From contig CACJZT010000003.1 in NCBI GenBank assembly GCA_902598015.1, positions 51,980 through 115,979 of the forward strand: DNA of 64,000 bases. Reading direction: 5' to 3'. The notes beneath the pieces are model-generated. The model was not told the DNA's origin. It was given only the letters and a program-made list of their open reading frames with translations, and made no database searches. A program made the translations under genes and the position numbers. Below are positions 35,433 to 44,312 of this stretch, piece by piece. Origin of the DNA: an uncultured Pelagibacteraceae bacterium. GTDB taxonomy: Bacteria; Pseudomonadota; Alphaproteobacteria; Pelagibacterales; Pelagibacteraceae. Numbering within the stretch: the stretch's first letter is position 1; every line of letters starts with the position of its first letter.

Positions 35433-36504
35433 TTTTTCTAAATTTTGATAATAAAAAAGGTAAAAATAAAACTATTATAAAAATTCTTAAAAAATGATGG
35501 TAACTCACAAATATTGGATCAATGTTATAAGCAACACTAATAACAACCATTTCATGAATTCCTCCAGGAGCAAAACTTAAAAAAGTTGGGATAAATTCAA
35601 ACCCTATATAAGTTAGCAAATAAGCAGTTATCATTGCAACAATAACTAAAATTGAACTAACAATTATTCCATGAAATATAAAAAATAATAATTCTTTAAT
35701 TTTTAATCCATTCAGTCTTGTGCCCAAAGCTGTTCCGAGAAATATAAATGCAATATTTATAAATGCATCTGGGAATCTGGCATTAATTATTTCAAAGGTA
35801 TAGAAAGTACCAGATAATGCCATCGCACCCACTAAAGTAGGTGATGGAATTTTATAATTTTTTAAGATGTTTGCAAAAATGAAACAGATTATTAATAAAA
35901 ATAATATTTCTAAAAAATATCTTTCGTCATAGATATTTTCATAATTGTAACCTGTAATTTCTGAAAAGCCTAAATTGTTAATAAAAAAAATAGGAACAAA
36001 ACTTACAATAAATATCACTCTAGTAGCCTGAGGGATCAAAACACCTTTATCATTTTTACTTTTTCCAAATTCTAATAAAGCTGCAGATATTGGAACAAAT
36101 GCACCTGGAAGAGCTGCCAAAACTGAAATGAATTTACTAAATTTACAAATTTTGAAAAAATAATAACCGGCAAGAATTGTACTGACTATTGTACAGATCA
36201 ACATCGCTAATGACGAAAAAATCCATAAATGAATTTTATACAATAGTGTTACGTTTAAAGTCCCACCCAGAATTATACCAACTATTAAAAATATAGGATT
36301 TAATAATTTAGTTGGAAAAACTATTTTAAAATTTGTAAATGCAAAACATAAATTTAAACCTAGAGATCCTAATAACCAGGGCAAAGGTAGATTAATTAAA
36401 GTACCTAAGTATCCACCAACAAGTCCTATAAATAGAGCTTTATAACTACCTACTAAAGCTAAAATATATTCCTTTATGTTTTTGGAAAAATTATATTTGA
36501 GCAT
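35425..36504 (-). CDS. AbrB-family membrane protein
   Basis: 359 residues with about ten helices in two repeated halves. Landmarks are GGYLGTLINLPLPWLLGSLGLNL, LAALPGAFVPISAALLEFG, PTLVGAMALSGTF and SFAPGGIHEMVVISVAYNIDPIFVSYHHFLRI. This is the AbrB transporter family, also annotated as putative ammonia monooxygenase, which is a misnomer. Transport function is probable; substrate unknown. It is divergent from tctC. Confidence 0.85.
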   Translation of the reverse strand: MLKYNFSKNIKEYILALVGSYKALFIGLVGGYLGTLINLPLPWLLGSLGLNLCFAFTNFKIVFPTKLLNPIFLIVGIILGGTLNVTLLYKIHLWIFSSLAMLICTIVSTILAGYYFFKICKFSKFISVLAALPGAFVPISAALLEFGKSKNDKGVLIPQATRVIFIVSFVPIFFINNLGFSEITGYNYENIYDERYFLEILFLLIICFIFANILKNYKIPSPTLVGAMALSGTFYTFEIINARFPDAFINIAFIFLGTALGTRLNGLKIKELLFFIFHGIIVSSILVIVAMITAYLLTYIGFEFIPTFLSFAPGGIHEMVVISVAYNIDPIFVSYHHFLRIFIIVLFLPFLLSKFRKTN

Positions 36505-36565
36505 TGACTAAAATTTATAACTTATGTTTAATGATGGTTTCATAAATATAATAAGAGAGGAAATA

Positions 36566-37540
36566 ATGAAACTAATTAAAACTTTTATTTCAGTTTTATT
36601 CTCTGCTTTCCTTCTATTTTCATCAACAAGTTCATTTGCAGTTGAAAAATTACATTTTTTAATTGGCGGTGGTGCTGGTGGTGGTTGGGATGGAACTGCT
36701 AGAGGTACTGGAGAAGCATTAACAAAAGCTGGTTTTTTGAAAAGTGCATCATTTGAAAACATGTCAGGTGGTGGAGGTGGTAAGGCTTTGGCTTACCTAA
36801 TCAATAACGCTCCGAAAGATACAGTTTTAGTTCAGTCAACACCATTGGTGTTAAGATCTATTACAAGACACAAAGGTTATGTAAAAGGTACTGGCACTTT
36901 ATCTTATAAAGATGTTAAACCAATTGCAGGTGTAATTGGAGATTATGGTGCAATAGTTGTTGCAAAAAATTCACCTATCAAAAATTTCAAAGATGCGGTT
37001 GATCAATATCAAAAAGATCCAAAGTCAATTAAAATGGCTGGAGGATCTGTAAGAGGAAGCATGGACCACTTAATTGGTGCGTTAGCTTTCCAAGCAGCTG
37101 GAGCAAATCCAAACGATGTGATCTATGTTCCGTATGATGCTGGTGGAAAAGCGCTTGCTGGACTTTTATCTGGAGAAACTCAAATACTTTCAACAGGTTT
37201 AGGTGAAGTAATGGGTGCTAGAGATCAAGTAAGAATAATTGGTATCACTGCTCCTGAGAGAGTAGGTGATGCACCAGAAGCTCCAACATTAAAAGAGCAA
37301 GGATATGATGTTCAGTTTGTTAACTGGAGAGGTTTCTTTGCACCAAAAAGCATGAGTATGAGTGACTATAACAAAATCTCTAAAATGCTTGGCGATGTTC
37401 AAAAAACACCAGAGTGGGAAGCTGTTAGAAAAAGAAATGCTTGGGTAAATATTTATAACCCAGGTTCTAAATTTGATGCATTCTTGGAAAAACAAACGGT
37501 TGAAATGACAGCTCTGATGAAAAAACTTGGAGTAATATAA
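36566..37540 (+). CDS. tctC: tripartite tricarboxylate transporter binding protein (TctC/Bug family)
   Basis: 324 residues from the ATG at 36566; the ATG at 36524 adds 14 residues ahead of the signal peptide, and an AGAGGAAA ribosome site sits before the later ATG. The signal peptide ends near SSFAVEKL. The Bug-family binding pattern is clear in GGGAGGGWDGTARGTGEALTKAG, GSMDHLIGALAFQAAGANP and VPYDAGGKALAGLLSGE. It binds a carboxylate for TctAB. A perfect terminator-like hairpin follows its stop. Confidence 0.93.
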   Translation: MKLIKTFISVLFSAFLLFSSTSSFAVEKLHFLIGGGAGGGWDGTARGTGEALTKAGFLKSASFENMSGGGGGKALAYLINNAPKDTVLVQSTPLVLRSITRHKGYVKGTGTLSYKDVKPIAGVIGDYGAIVVAKNSPIKNFKDAVDQYQKDPKSIKMAGGSVRGSMDHLIGALAFQAAGANPNDVIYVPYDAGGKALAGLLSGETQILSTGLGEVMGARDQVRIIGITAPERVGDAPEAPTLKEQGYDVQFVNWRGFFAPKSMSMSDYNKISKMLGDVQKTPEWEAVRKRNAWVNIYNPGSKFDAFLEKQTVEMTALMKKLGVI

Positions 37541-37564
37541 TCTTTATAGATTATTAAAGAATGT

Positions 37565-37607
37565 AAAGCAGTGAGAATAAGTCCTACAAAATTTATCTCA
37601 CTGCTTT
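37565..37607 (+). terminator. terminator-like hairpin overlapping the tctB start
   Basis: Twelve-base arms AAAGCAGTGAGA (37565-37576) and TCTCACTGCTTT (37596-37607) pair perfectly around a 19-base loop, with more T residues after the right arm. The GTG start of tctB (37571) lies inside the left arm, and the right arm encodes residues 9-13 of TctB. As RNA it would both end transcription after tctC and hide the tctB start. Confidence 0.8.
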
Positions 37608-38041
37608 TTTTAGTTTTATCAGTATTTTATCTATACACAGCTTACAATATTCAAGTATTTGCATTTGATGAGAATGCACCATTCAATGCTAGGACTTTTC
37701 CAATATATTTAGGTTGGGCTGGAATAATTTTATCGAGTTTAAAAATAATTTTACCTGAGAAAGTTATTACAGAGGTTAATCATAAACACTTAGATTATAA
37801 AAGCATAATCTATCTAATAATTATCTCACTAATATATGCAGCTGTAATTTTAAAAATTGGATATTTTATATCAACTTCTTTATTTCTTTTTGCATCTTAC
37901 TATTTCTTAGGTGAAAGAAGATGGGGATTGATGTTTATTTTGTCTTTTCCATTTGTTGCTGCATTTATGTATTTGTTGCATGGTTTATTAAATATTTATC
38001 TTCGTGATCCTTTTTTAAAATATATCGGAGTTATGGGATGA
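37571..38041 (+). CDS. tctB: tripartite tricarboxylate transporter small subunit (TctB)
   Basis: 156 residues with four hydrophobic helices. It starts at a GTG; no in-frame ATG lies upstream before a stop at 37547, and the first membrane helix begins at residue 8, so a later start would remove it. Landmarks are ENAPFNARTFPIYLGWAGIILS and FLGERRWGLMFILSFPFVAAFMYLLHGLL. The start sits inside a terminator-like hairpin. It overlaps tctA by four bases. Confidence 0.88.
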   Translation: MRISPTKFISLLFLVLSVFYLYTAYNIQVFAFDENAPFNARTFPIYLGWAGIILSSLKIILPEKVITEVNHKHLDYKSIIYLIIISLIYAAVILKIGYFISTSLFLFASYYFLGERRWGLMFILSFPFVAAFMYLLHGLLNIYLRDPFLKYIGVMG

Positions 38042-39537
38042 TCGAAGGAATACTTATAGGATTATCAACAGCATTATCATTAACAAATATTTTAATGGTA
38101 ATGGTTGGTTGTTTCGCCGGAACAATAATTGGAATGTTGCCAGGACTTGGACCAATGACTGCAATAGCATTAATGATACCAATTACTTACGGCTTTGATC
38201 CATCAACAGGTTTAATTTTAATGGCGGGTGTTTATTATGGAGCAGTATTTGGAGGATCTACATCTTCTATTTTATTAAATGCTCCTGGAATACCAGGAAC
38301 TGTTGCTACTGCATTTGATGGTTATCCAATGGCACAACAAGGTAAAGCTGGAAAAGCTTTAGCAATCGCTGCTTATAGTTCATTTGCTGGAGGAACAATT
38401 TCTGCAATATTTTTATTAGTTGCAGCCCCCAGTTTATCAAAAGTAAGTTTAGCTTTTAGGTCACCTGACTATTTTGCACTAATGATTTTAGGTTTAACTG
38501 CAATTTCTGCATTCTCATCTAAAGGACAATTTTTAAAGGCAATGATGATGGTAGTTTTAGGATTAATGTTAGCAACTGTAGGACAAGATTCTTTGTCAGA
38601 TATAACAAGATTTACTTTTAACAATATGAATTTAACTGATGGAATAAGCTTTGTATTAATTGTCATGGCTACATTTGCAATGAGTGAAGCTCTGACGATT
38701 ATTTTTAGAGGGAAAGATCCAAACAGAGCAGCAAAACAAATCTCATTAACAGAATTAGGTTCAATTAAAGTAAATAAAGAGGAAACAATTAAAATGGCCA
38801 AAACTATACCTAGGTCTTCTATACTTGGTTTCTTAATTGGTGTTTTACCTGGTGCAGGTGCAACAATTGCATCTTTCTTAGCATATGGAATGGAGAGAAA
38901 TTATGTAAACGAAGAAGAAAAACAAAAATTTGGAAAAGGTAGTGTTCATGGTTTATCAGCACCTGAGACAGCAAATAATGCGGCTTGCTCTGGTTCGTTT
39001 GTTCCTTTGCTAACATTAGGTATTCCAGGGAGTGGTACAACTGCGGTTATGCTTGGAGCTCTTTTAGGGTTTGGTATTCAGCCTGGACCAAGACTTTATC
39101 AAACTAACCCTGAAATTTTCTGGTCAGTTATCATGTCAATGTACATTGGCATGGTCGTACTTTTGATTTTAAATTTACCTTTAATACCTTATATCGCTAG
39201 AATTTTAGCAGTACCTAGAAATTACTTAATTCCTTTAATTTTATTTTTTTCAGTAACAGGAATATATCTAATGTCATTCAACAATTTTGATATTTTTTTA
39301 ATGATAGGTATTGCAGTGGTTGCAACTTTTTTAAGGCTATATGATTTCCCCATGCCACCTTTAATATTGGCTTTTGTACTCGGGGGACTAATGGAGGAAA
39401 CATTAAGAAGATCACTATTAATAAGTGATGGATCACCTAATTTTTTATGGGATAGACCAATAACTCTAATAATATTATTGATCACAATAACAATTGTTGG
39501 TTGGCAAATTTTTTCAACTTTTAGAAAAAAAAATTAA
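38038..39537 (+). CDS. tctA: tripartite tricarboxylate transporter large permease (TctA)
   Basis: 499 residues, about twelve helices. Signature regions include IGMLPGLGPMTAIALMIPITYG, GVYYGAVFGGSTSSILLNAPGIPGTVATAFDGYPMAQQGKAGKAL and GFLIGVLPGAGATIASFLAYGMER. It carries tricarboxylates or similar acids. It is coupled to tctB by a four-base overlap, and the stop overlaps the opposite-strand gene by four bases. A specific substrate cannot be read. Confidence 0.95.
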   Translation: MIEGILIGLSTALSLTNILMVMVGCFAGTIIGMLPGLGPMTAIALMIPITYGFDPSTGLILMAGVYYGAVFGGSTSSILLNAPGIPGTVATAFDGYPMAQQGKAGKALAIAAYSSFAGGTISAIFLLVAAPSLSKVSLAFRSPDYFALMILGLTAISAFSSKGQFLKAMMMVVLGLMLATVGQDSLSDITRFTFNNMNLTDGISFVLIVMATFAMSEALTIIFRGKDPNRAAKQISLTELGSIKVNKEETIKMAKTIPRSSILGFLIGVLPGAGATIASFLAYGMERNYVNEEEKQKFGKGSVHGLSAPETANNAACSGSFVPLLTLGIPGSGTTAVMLGALLGFGIQPGPRLYQTNPEIFWSVIMSMYIGMVVLLILNLPLIPYIARILAVPRNYLIPLILFFSVTGIYLMSFNNFDIFLMIGIAVVATFLRLYDFPMPPLILAFVLGGLMEETLRRSLLISDGSPNFLWDRPITLIILLITITIVGWQIFSTFRKKN

Positions 39538-39950
39538 ATATAAATTTTATCAGCTAGACCGTAGCAAAGAATTCCACTTAACACTGTTAAAATTCCCGAT
39601 GCAATGACACCTTCGCTATTTGTTTTTTCGTTATGTCCAAGCTTATTGATATAAATTGTATATATCCCAATTAAAAAATATAAAACATTTTGAGCAAAAA
39701 TTAATGTAAAGAAACCCCATGTTCCTGCCAAACCATCTGCTTTAATTAACATTATGTATAGTGCTACTAAAATTGATGCAATAAACGGTGCTCCAAAAAA
39801 TCTAACCATCACAGCTGCAGAATGATCTATATTGTATTGATCTAAAAATGATTTTGTTGCTACCACTGTTCTAAAAGCATAAACAGCGTAAACGATAAAA
39901 TGGACAATAAAAATACTTAAATAAATTATTCCATTAAATTTATCTAACAT
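39534..39950 (-). CDS. four-helix membrane protein, unknown
   Basis: 138 residues with four hydrophobic segments (about 7-26, 50-66, 78-98, 115-135). Charged loops contain RTVVATKSFLDQYNIDHSAAVMVRFFGAP. I do not recognise a family. It lies nine bases after the GT4 glycosyltransferase on the same strand. Confidence 0.65.
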   Translation of the reverse strand: MLDKFNGIIYLSIFIVHFIVYAVYAFRTVVATKSFLDQYNIDHSAAVMVRFFGAPFIASILVALYIMLIKADGLAGTWGFFTLIFAQNVLYFLIGIYTIYINKLGHNEKTNSEGVIASGILTVLSGILCYGLADKIYI

Positions 39951-39959
39951 GTTTTGATT

Positions 39960-41042
39960 TTATAAGATTCCTTTGTAGTTTTCAATTATCTTATCCCAAA
40001 GAAAATTTTCGGAGTGTGTTTTGCACTCTTTTCCAAATTCAATATATTTATTACCCTCAAATAAATTATCTATACTTGAATAAATTTCATCTAGACTGTT
40101 ACCATCGCAAATTAACCCAGTTTTATTATGAATAATTGCATCAGAAGCACCACCATCTTTACCGCCTATAGATGGAATCCCATATTGCGCAGCCTCAATG
40201 AAAGAAATTCCAAAGCCCTCAACTGAGGTTTTGTGAATTATTGATGGCATAATAAAAATATTAGATTTTGCAATTAATGCATTTTTCAATTCATTAGAGA
40301 TATCACTTAAAAAATTTACATATTTATCAAGATTTAATTCTATCACTAATTTTTTTAAATTTTCTTCTTCATCTCCGTATCCTATACAAGTGTAAGTAAT
40401 ATCAGGATATTTCTCTTTTAAATTACGAATAGCCATAATAACTTTTTCATGATTTTTTCTCTTATCAAATCTTGATACAGTAATTAGTCTTTGTTTTTTT
40501 CCTTTTAACATTTCTTCTGCTTGTTTAAGGTCATCTTTTGGAATTTCTTCAACGGGATCTACGCCTGGATTTATAACTATTAATTTTTTTTCTTCAACTC
40601 CGAGACTAACTGCTAAATTTTTTGTGAAATTTGAGTTTGCTACAACATGATCAACATGATTTAAAACCTCCAGAACTTTTTTGTTCAACCTAGATCCTTT
40701 GGGATGATTAATTTCTTTAGAATGAATTAAACATATTTTCTTTTTTGTAGATTTTATATGTTCTAAACTTTTCCAGTGATCTGCAATAATACAATTTACA
40801 TTTTTATTTTCATTTAAATATTCATTTATCATTAAAGATTTTCTATATTTTCTCAATAATTTAACTCCACTAACTCTTTCAATCGTAAATGAAACTTTAT
40901 CATCAAACTTTTTATGATCTTCATGATAATCGGCAAAAACTTTAACCAAATCAAGTTTTGATAAAGATCTCGCTAATCCCCACATCAAATTTTGCATACC
41001 ACCAACTTCAGGAGGGAAAGTTCTAGTTACTATTAAATACAT
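39960..41042 (-). CDS. glycosyltransferase family 4
   Basis: 360 residues. N-terminal FPPEVGGMQNLMWGLARSL and C-terminal SVEGFGISFIEAAQYGIPSIGGKDGGASDAI (the E-x7-E donor-site pattern) mark a GT-B enzyme of family 4. The nucleotide-binding VSRFDKRKNHEKVIMAI lies between. It transfers a hexose-type sugar to a lipid or glycan acceptor. It is coupled to the upstream thioredoxin-fold gene by a one-base overlap. Confidence 0.9.
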   Translation of the reverse strand: MYLIVTRTFPPEVGGMQNLMWGLARSLSKLDLVKVFADYHEDHKKFDDKVSFTIERVSGVKLLRKYRKSLMINEYLNENKNVNCIIADHWKSLEHIKSTKKKICLIHSKEINHPKGSRLNKKVLEVLNHVDHVVANSNFTKNLAVSLGVEEKKLIVINPGVDPVEEIPKDDLKQAEEMLKGKKQRLITVSRFDKRKNHEKVIMAIRNLKEKYPDITYTCIGYGDEEENLKKLVIELNLDKYVNFLSDISNELKNALIAKSNIFIMPSIIHKTSVEGFGISFIEAAQYGIPSIGGKDGGASDAIIHNKTGLICDGNSLDEIYSSIDNLFEGNKYIEFGKECKTHSENFLWDKIIENYKGIL

Positions 41043-41596
41043 TAATTAGATGACCACTTTATACCACAACCCATACTTGGGAATTGTTCCTCAGGACCTT
41101 TGCCTGTTTCTGAAACTTGTTTCATAGCAAAAAATAAATCACTATCTCCAGATCTTACAGGCTTTAGTTCTCTTAATTCTCTTATTCTTCCTCTATATTG
41201 GAGACCAGAATCTTTATCATAACCGAAGAAATCTGGAGTACATACAGCATCATATTTTCTTGCAATGTCTTGTGTTTCATCAATTAGGTAAGGAAAATTA
41301 AACTTATGTTTAATCGCAAACTCTATCATTTTTTCAAAAGAGTCTTCTGGATAATTAATTGGATCATTAGAACATATTGCAACTGAATTTATTCCTAAAT
41401 CATTAAGCTTAGTACAGTCCTCCACCACATCTCTAATAATTGCTTTTACATATGGACAGTGATTACAAATAAACATTATCAAAGTACCATTTTCACCTTT
41501 GATATCATTTAAAGATATTAATTTGTTCTCTGTAGATTTTAATTCAAAGTTTTCTGCTTTTTTTCCAAAATCACATACTGGTGTTTTAATAGGCAT
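41042..41596 (-). CDS. thioredoxin-fold (AhpC/TSA-like) protein
   Basis: 184 residues. The redox motif CNHCPYVKAI (C-x2-C) near residues 44-53 follows GTLIMFI, the usual peroxiredoxin-like strand. The family (PRX-like 1) has a conserved start MPIKTPVCDFGKKAENFELKS and DAVCTPDFFGYD. It probably handles thiol or peroxide chemistry in the cytoplasm. Its start is only 20 bases from the divergent gamma-carbonic-anhydrase gene. Confidence 0.85.
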   Translation of the reverse strand: MPIKTPVCDFGKKAENFELKSTENKLISLNDIKGENGTLIMFICNHCPYVKAIIRDVVEDCTKLNDLGINSVAICSNDPINYPEDSFEKMIEFAIKHKFNFPYLIDETQDIARKYDAVCTPDFFGYDKDSGLQYRGRIRELRELKPVRSGDSDLFFAMKQVSETGKGPEEQFPSMGCGIKWSSN

Positions 41597-41616
41597 AATG
41601 TAATAATATATAAATT

Positions 41617-42129
41617 ATGTTTTACGATTTGGAAGATAAAAAACCAAAAAACTCTGGCGAAAATTGGGTAGCGCCAAATGCAACTATTATTGGAGATGTC
41701 ACATTAGAAAAAAACTCCAGTGTTTGGTTTAATGCCGTAATTAGAGGGGATAATGAAAACATTCATGTTGGAGAAGGTTCAAATGTTCAAGACGGAAGCG
41801 TTTTGCATACTGACCCAGGTTGCCCTTTAAGAATTGGTAAAGACGTAACTATCGGTCATATCGTTATGCTTCATGGATGTACGATTGGAGATAACAGTTT
41901 AATTGGTATTGGAGCTGTCATTTTAAATAATGCAAAAATAGGTAAAAACTGCATCATTGGTGCTAAAGCATTAATAACTGAAAACAAAGAAATTCCAGAT
42001 AACTCATTAGTAATTGGATCACCAGGAAGAGTAGTTAGAAAACTTACTGATGATGAAATAGGCAAAATTACTGAGAACGCAAAACATTACCAAGATAATT
42101 GGAAAAGATACGTAAAAACAGTTTTTTAA
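41617..42129 (+). CDS. gamma-carbonic anhydrase family protein
   Basis: 170 residues of left-handed beta-helix hexapeptide repeats. The three zinc-ligand histidines appear in VLHTDPG, TIGHIVMLHGC, and the conserved RGDNENIHVGEGSNVQDGSV is present. Family members are carbonic anhydrases or acyl/carnitine-related proteins (PaaY, CaiE-like); activity is uncertain. The DUF1330 gene starts two bases after its stop. Confidence 0.88.
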   Translation: MFYDLEDKKPKNSGENWVAPNATIIGDVTLEKNSSVWFNAVIRGDNENIHVGEGSNVQDGSVLHTDPGCPLRIGKDVTIGHIVMLHGCTIGDNSLIGIGAVILNNAKIGKNCIIGAKALITENKEIPDNSLVIGSPGRVVRKLTDDEIGKITENAKHYQDNWKRYVKTVF

Positions 42130-42130
42130 T

Positions 42131-42421
42131 ATGCCAGCAGGGTATGTAATTGCACAATTAAGAGTAACTAATCCAGAAAATTATAAAGAGTACATTGAAA
42201 AAGTTAATCCAATTGTAAAAAAATTTGATGGAGAATTTTTAGTTAGAAATGGTGAATATCAAATATTTGATGGTGAAACTAAATTTCCAAGAATAATAGT
42301 TCTAAAATTTCCAAGTTATGAGAGGGCGCTAGAGTGGTATAATTCAGAGGAATATAAACCAATAAAACAAATAAGATTGGATAATGCTGAGGGGACAAAC
42401 ATAATAATTAAAGGACTTTAA
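42131..42421 (+). CDS. DUF1330 family protein
   Basis: 96 residues. The family pattern is visible: GYVIAQLRVTNPENYKEYIEKVNPIVKKFDGEFLVRNG, then FPRIIVLKFPSYERALEWYNSEEYKPIKQIR. It has a dimeric alpha/beta barrel fold of unknown role. It is in an operon with the gamma-carbonic anhydrase gene. Confidence 0.88.
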   Translation: MPAGYVIAQLRVTNPENYKEYIEKVNPIVKKFDGEFLVRNGEYQIFDGETKFPRIIVLKFPSYERALEWYNSEEYKPIKQIRLDNAEGTNIIIKGL

Positions 42422-42425
42422 AAGA

Positions 42426-42821
42426 TTAATCTTTTAGCGACAAAATTTTAAAATTTATTTTCAACTCTGGGAATTTTCTATCTATAATTAATTTAATTTT
42501 TTTAAATGAATCCTTGTGAATTTTCTTTTCTATAGTTGAATTAAATTCTTTCTTTCCATTAACTATTTTAGCTGCACCACAATCTTCGTGATTAATTACT
42601 ATTAATTTACTTATATTATGTAATTTTATTGAAGTTGATAAATTATCCAAAAAGGTTGATTGCCATTTTTTAAATCTTTTAGAAGTTACTCCGATGGCAG
42701 CTCCAGCAATAGTAAATGAGCTATATTTTCCAGTTAATTTTTTTTTCTTTAAATAATTAAAAACTTTTGGCTGAAACCTTGGATCCATACACGATAAAAC
42801 CATAGCTTCATATTTTTTCAT
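42426..42821 (-). CDS. beta-carbonic-anhydrase-like protein
   Basis: About 131 residues from the ATG at 42821, which overlaps the upstream stop (TAATG); the ATG at 42836 would lie inside the previous gene. Zinc ligands are Cys in LSCMDPRF (with its Asp-Arg dyad) and His and Cys in INHEDCGA. It is much shorter than usual beta-carbonic anhydrases of about 200 residues, so catalytic competence is unsure. It is coupled to the flavin-binding protein upstream. Confidence 0.75.
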   Translation of the reverse strand: MKKYEAMVLSCMDPRFQPKVFNYLKKKKLTGKYSSFTIAGAAIGVTSKRFKKWQSTFLDNLSTSIKLHNISKLIVINHEDCGAAKIVNGKKEFNSTIEKKIHKDSFKKIKLIIDRKFPELKINFKILSLKD

Positions 42822-43426
42822 TATGGCACCAACCAAGCATCTTTACTATTATCAATGTCAAATCTAGCTCTTCGATGACCTTTTGCAGCTAAATACAACC
42901 ACTCAATAGATTTAATTTTACACTGTATAACAGTGAAGTTTTTATATCCTTCTTCACTTTGTTCTTTTGTGTAATCAAAATTATCTAATTCAGGTTTTAA
43001 ACCAGATGTTGGAATATTAGACTCTGTACCTGGTCCATTATCTACCAAGTAACACTTACGACTTATATGTTGGGTTTTTTCCCAAGATTGTTTTGTTATA
43101 TCATTATTGTGATTGATAATTGCTTCAACTTTTAATCTAACCTGAATTTTTTCATCTTTATCATAAAATAACATCGATGAATTTGGGTTTTTTTCTAAGA
43201 TTTTAATTTTATCAGATCTAATGTCACTGTGAAATTGAACTAAATTATTTTGTTCATCTGATTTTCTAAGAACAACAATTCTACTTTCAATATTATCTTC
43301 ACTTCCACACGAAAAAACAGGTATTCTAAATGGTGAAGATCTATTAGTAACTGCATCAGTTAGCATTAACCAAATTTTCTTTTTTATTTCGGAAAAATCC
43401 TCGTAGTAGGGAACAGTGGTAGACAC
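42821..43426 (-). CDS. pyridoxamine-phosphate-oxidase-like flavin protein
   Basis: 201 residues with the split-barrel FMN-binding pattern: SRIVVLRKSDEQNNLVQFHSDIRSDKIKILEKNPNSSMLFYD, then LKVEAII and the C-terminal SIEWLYLAAKGHRRARF, which resembles the PNPOx end. It may be a general FMN- or heme-using oxidoreductase. Two bases separate it from the upstream dehydrogenase gene. Confidence 0.82.
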   Translation of the reverse strand: MSTTVPYYEDFSEIKKKIWLMLTDAVTNRSSPFRIPVFSCGSEDNIESRIVVLRKSDEQNNLVQFHSDIRSDKIKILEKNPNSSMLFYDKDEKIQVRLKVEAIINHNNDITKQSWEKTQHISRKCYLVDNGPGTESNIPTSGLKPELDNFDYTKEQSEEGYKNFTVIQCKIKSIEWLYLAAKGHRRARFDIDNSKDAWLVP

Positions 43427-43428
43427 AA

Positions 43429-44304
43429 TTATTTTTTCTTTTTTAATCTAGCTATTAAGCTAGAGCTATCCCAACGGTTTCCACCCATTTTTTGAACTTC
43501 TGCATAATAACCATCAACAATTTCAGTTACTGGTACAGGTGAACCATTTCTTTTTGCTTCTTCAATACAAATTTTTAAATCTTTTCTCATCCAATCTACA
43601 GCAAATCCGTAATCAAACTTATCAGCTACCATAGTTTTATATCTATTTTCCATTTGCCAAGATTGAGCTGCACCTTTTGAAATAGTTTCCATAACTTTAT
43701 CCATATCTAATCCTGCATTAATTCCAAAATTTACTGCTTCAGATAAACCTTGTACTAAACCACCAATACACATTTGATTAACCATCTTAGTTAATTGTCC
43801 ACTTCCTGATGGTCCGATTAAAGTTACTTTTTTACTATAACAATCAATTATTGGCTCTGCTTTTTTAAAATCATTATCATCTCCACCAACCATGACAGTT
43901 AATATCCCACCTTCAGCACCTGACTGTCCCCCAGATATAGGAGCATCTAAAAAACCAAATCCATTATCTTTTGCGGCTTTATAAAGTTCTCTAGAAATTT
44001 CAGCAGACACTGTTGAATTATCTATATATACACATCCTTCTTTGGCATTATGAAATAATCCATGTTCTTCTAATGAAACTTGTCTTAAATCATCGTCATT
44101 CCCAACACAGGTAAAAATAAAATCAGCATCTTTCGCAGCTTCAGATGGTGTATCAGCCATATTACCTTTGTATTCACCAATCCATTTTTCTGCTTTTGAT
44201 TTTGTTCTGTTAAAAACAGTTACATTATGTCCTGCTTTTGATATATATCCTGCCATTGGATAACCCATTACACCAAGACCTATGAAAGCAACTTTAGAAG
44301 TCAT
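43429..44304 (-). CDS. beta-hydroxyacid dehydrogenase (3-hydroxyisobutyrate / tartronate-semialdehyde type)
   Basis: 291 residues. The NAD(P)-binding FIGLGVMGYPMAGYISKAGHNVTVFNRT is followed by the substrate motif DAPISGGQSGAEGG and catalytic Lys in LTKMVNQMC. It oxidises a short beta-hydroxy acid or reduces tartronate semialdehyde. The start is eight bases from that of the divergent MFS gene. Substrate is not decidable. Confidence 0.9.
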   Translation of the reverse strand: MTSKVAFIGLGVMGYPMAGYISKAGHNVTVFNRTKSKAEKWIGEYKGNMADTPSEAAKDADFIFTCVGNDDDLRQVSLEEHGLFHNAKEGCVYIDNSTVSAEISRELYKAAKDNGFGFLDAPISGGQSGAEGGILTVMVGGDDNDFKKAEPIIDCYSKKVTLIGPSGSGQLTKMVNQMCIGGLVQGLSEAVNFGINAGLDMDKVMETISKGAAQSWQMENRYKTMVADKFDYGFAVDWMRKDLKICIEEAKRNGSPVPVTEIVDGYYAEVQKMGGNRWDSSSLIARLKKKK

Positions 44305-44312
44305 ATTTTTTT

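Noticed and set aside
35425..36504. Ammonia monooxygenase role for the AbrB-type protein
   Set aside because: The name is a historical misannotation; the sequence is a polytopic AbrB permease with no oxygenase features.
38469..38801. 110-codon minus-strand frame in tctA
   Set aside because: Antisense shadow of a gene with unmistakable TctA motifs.
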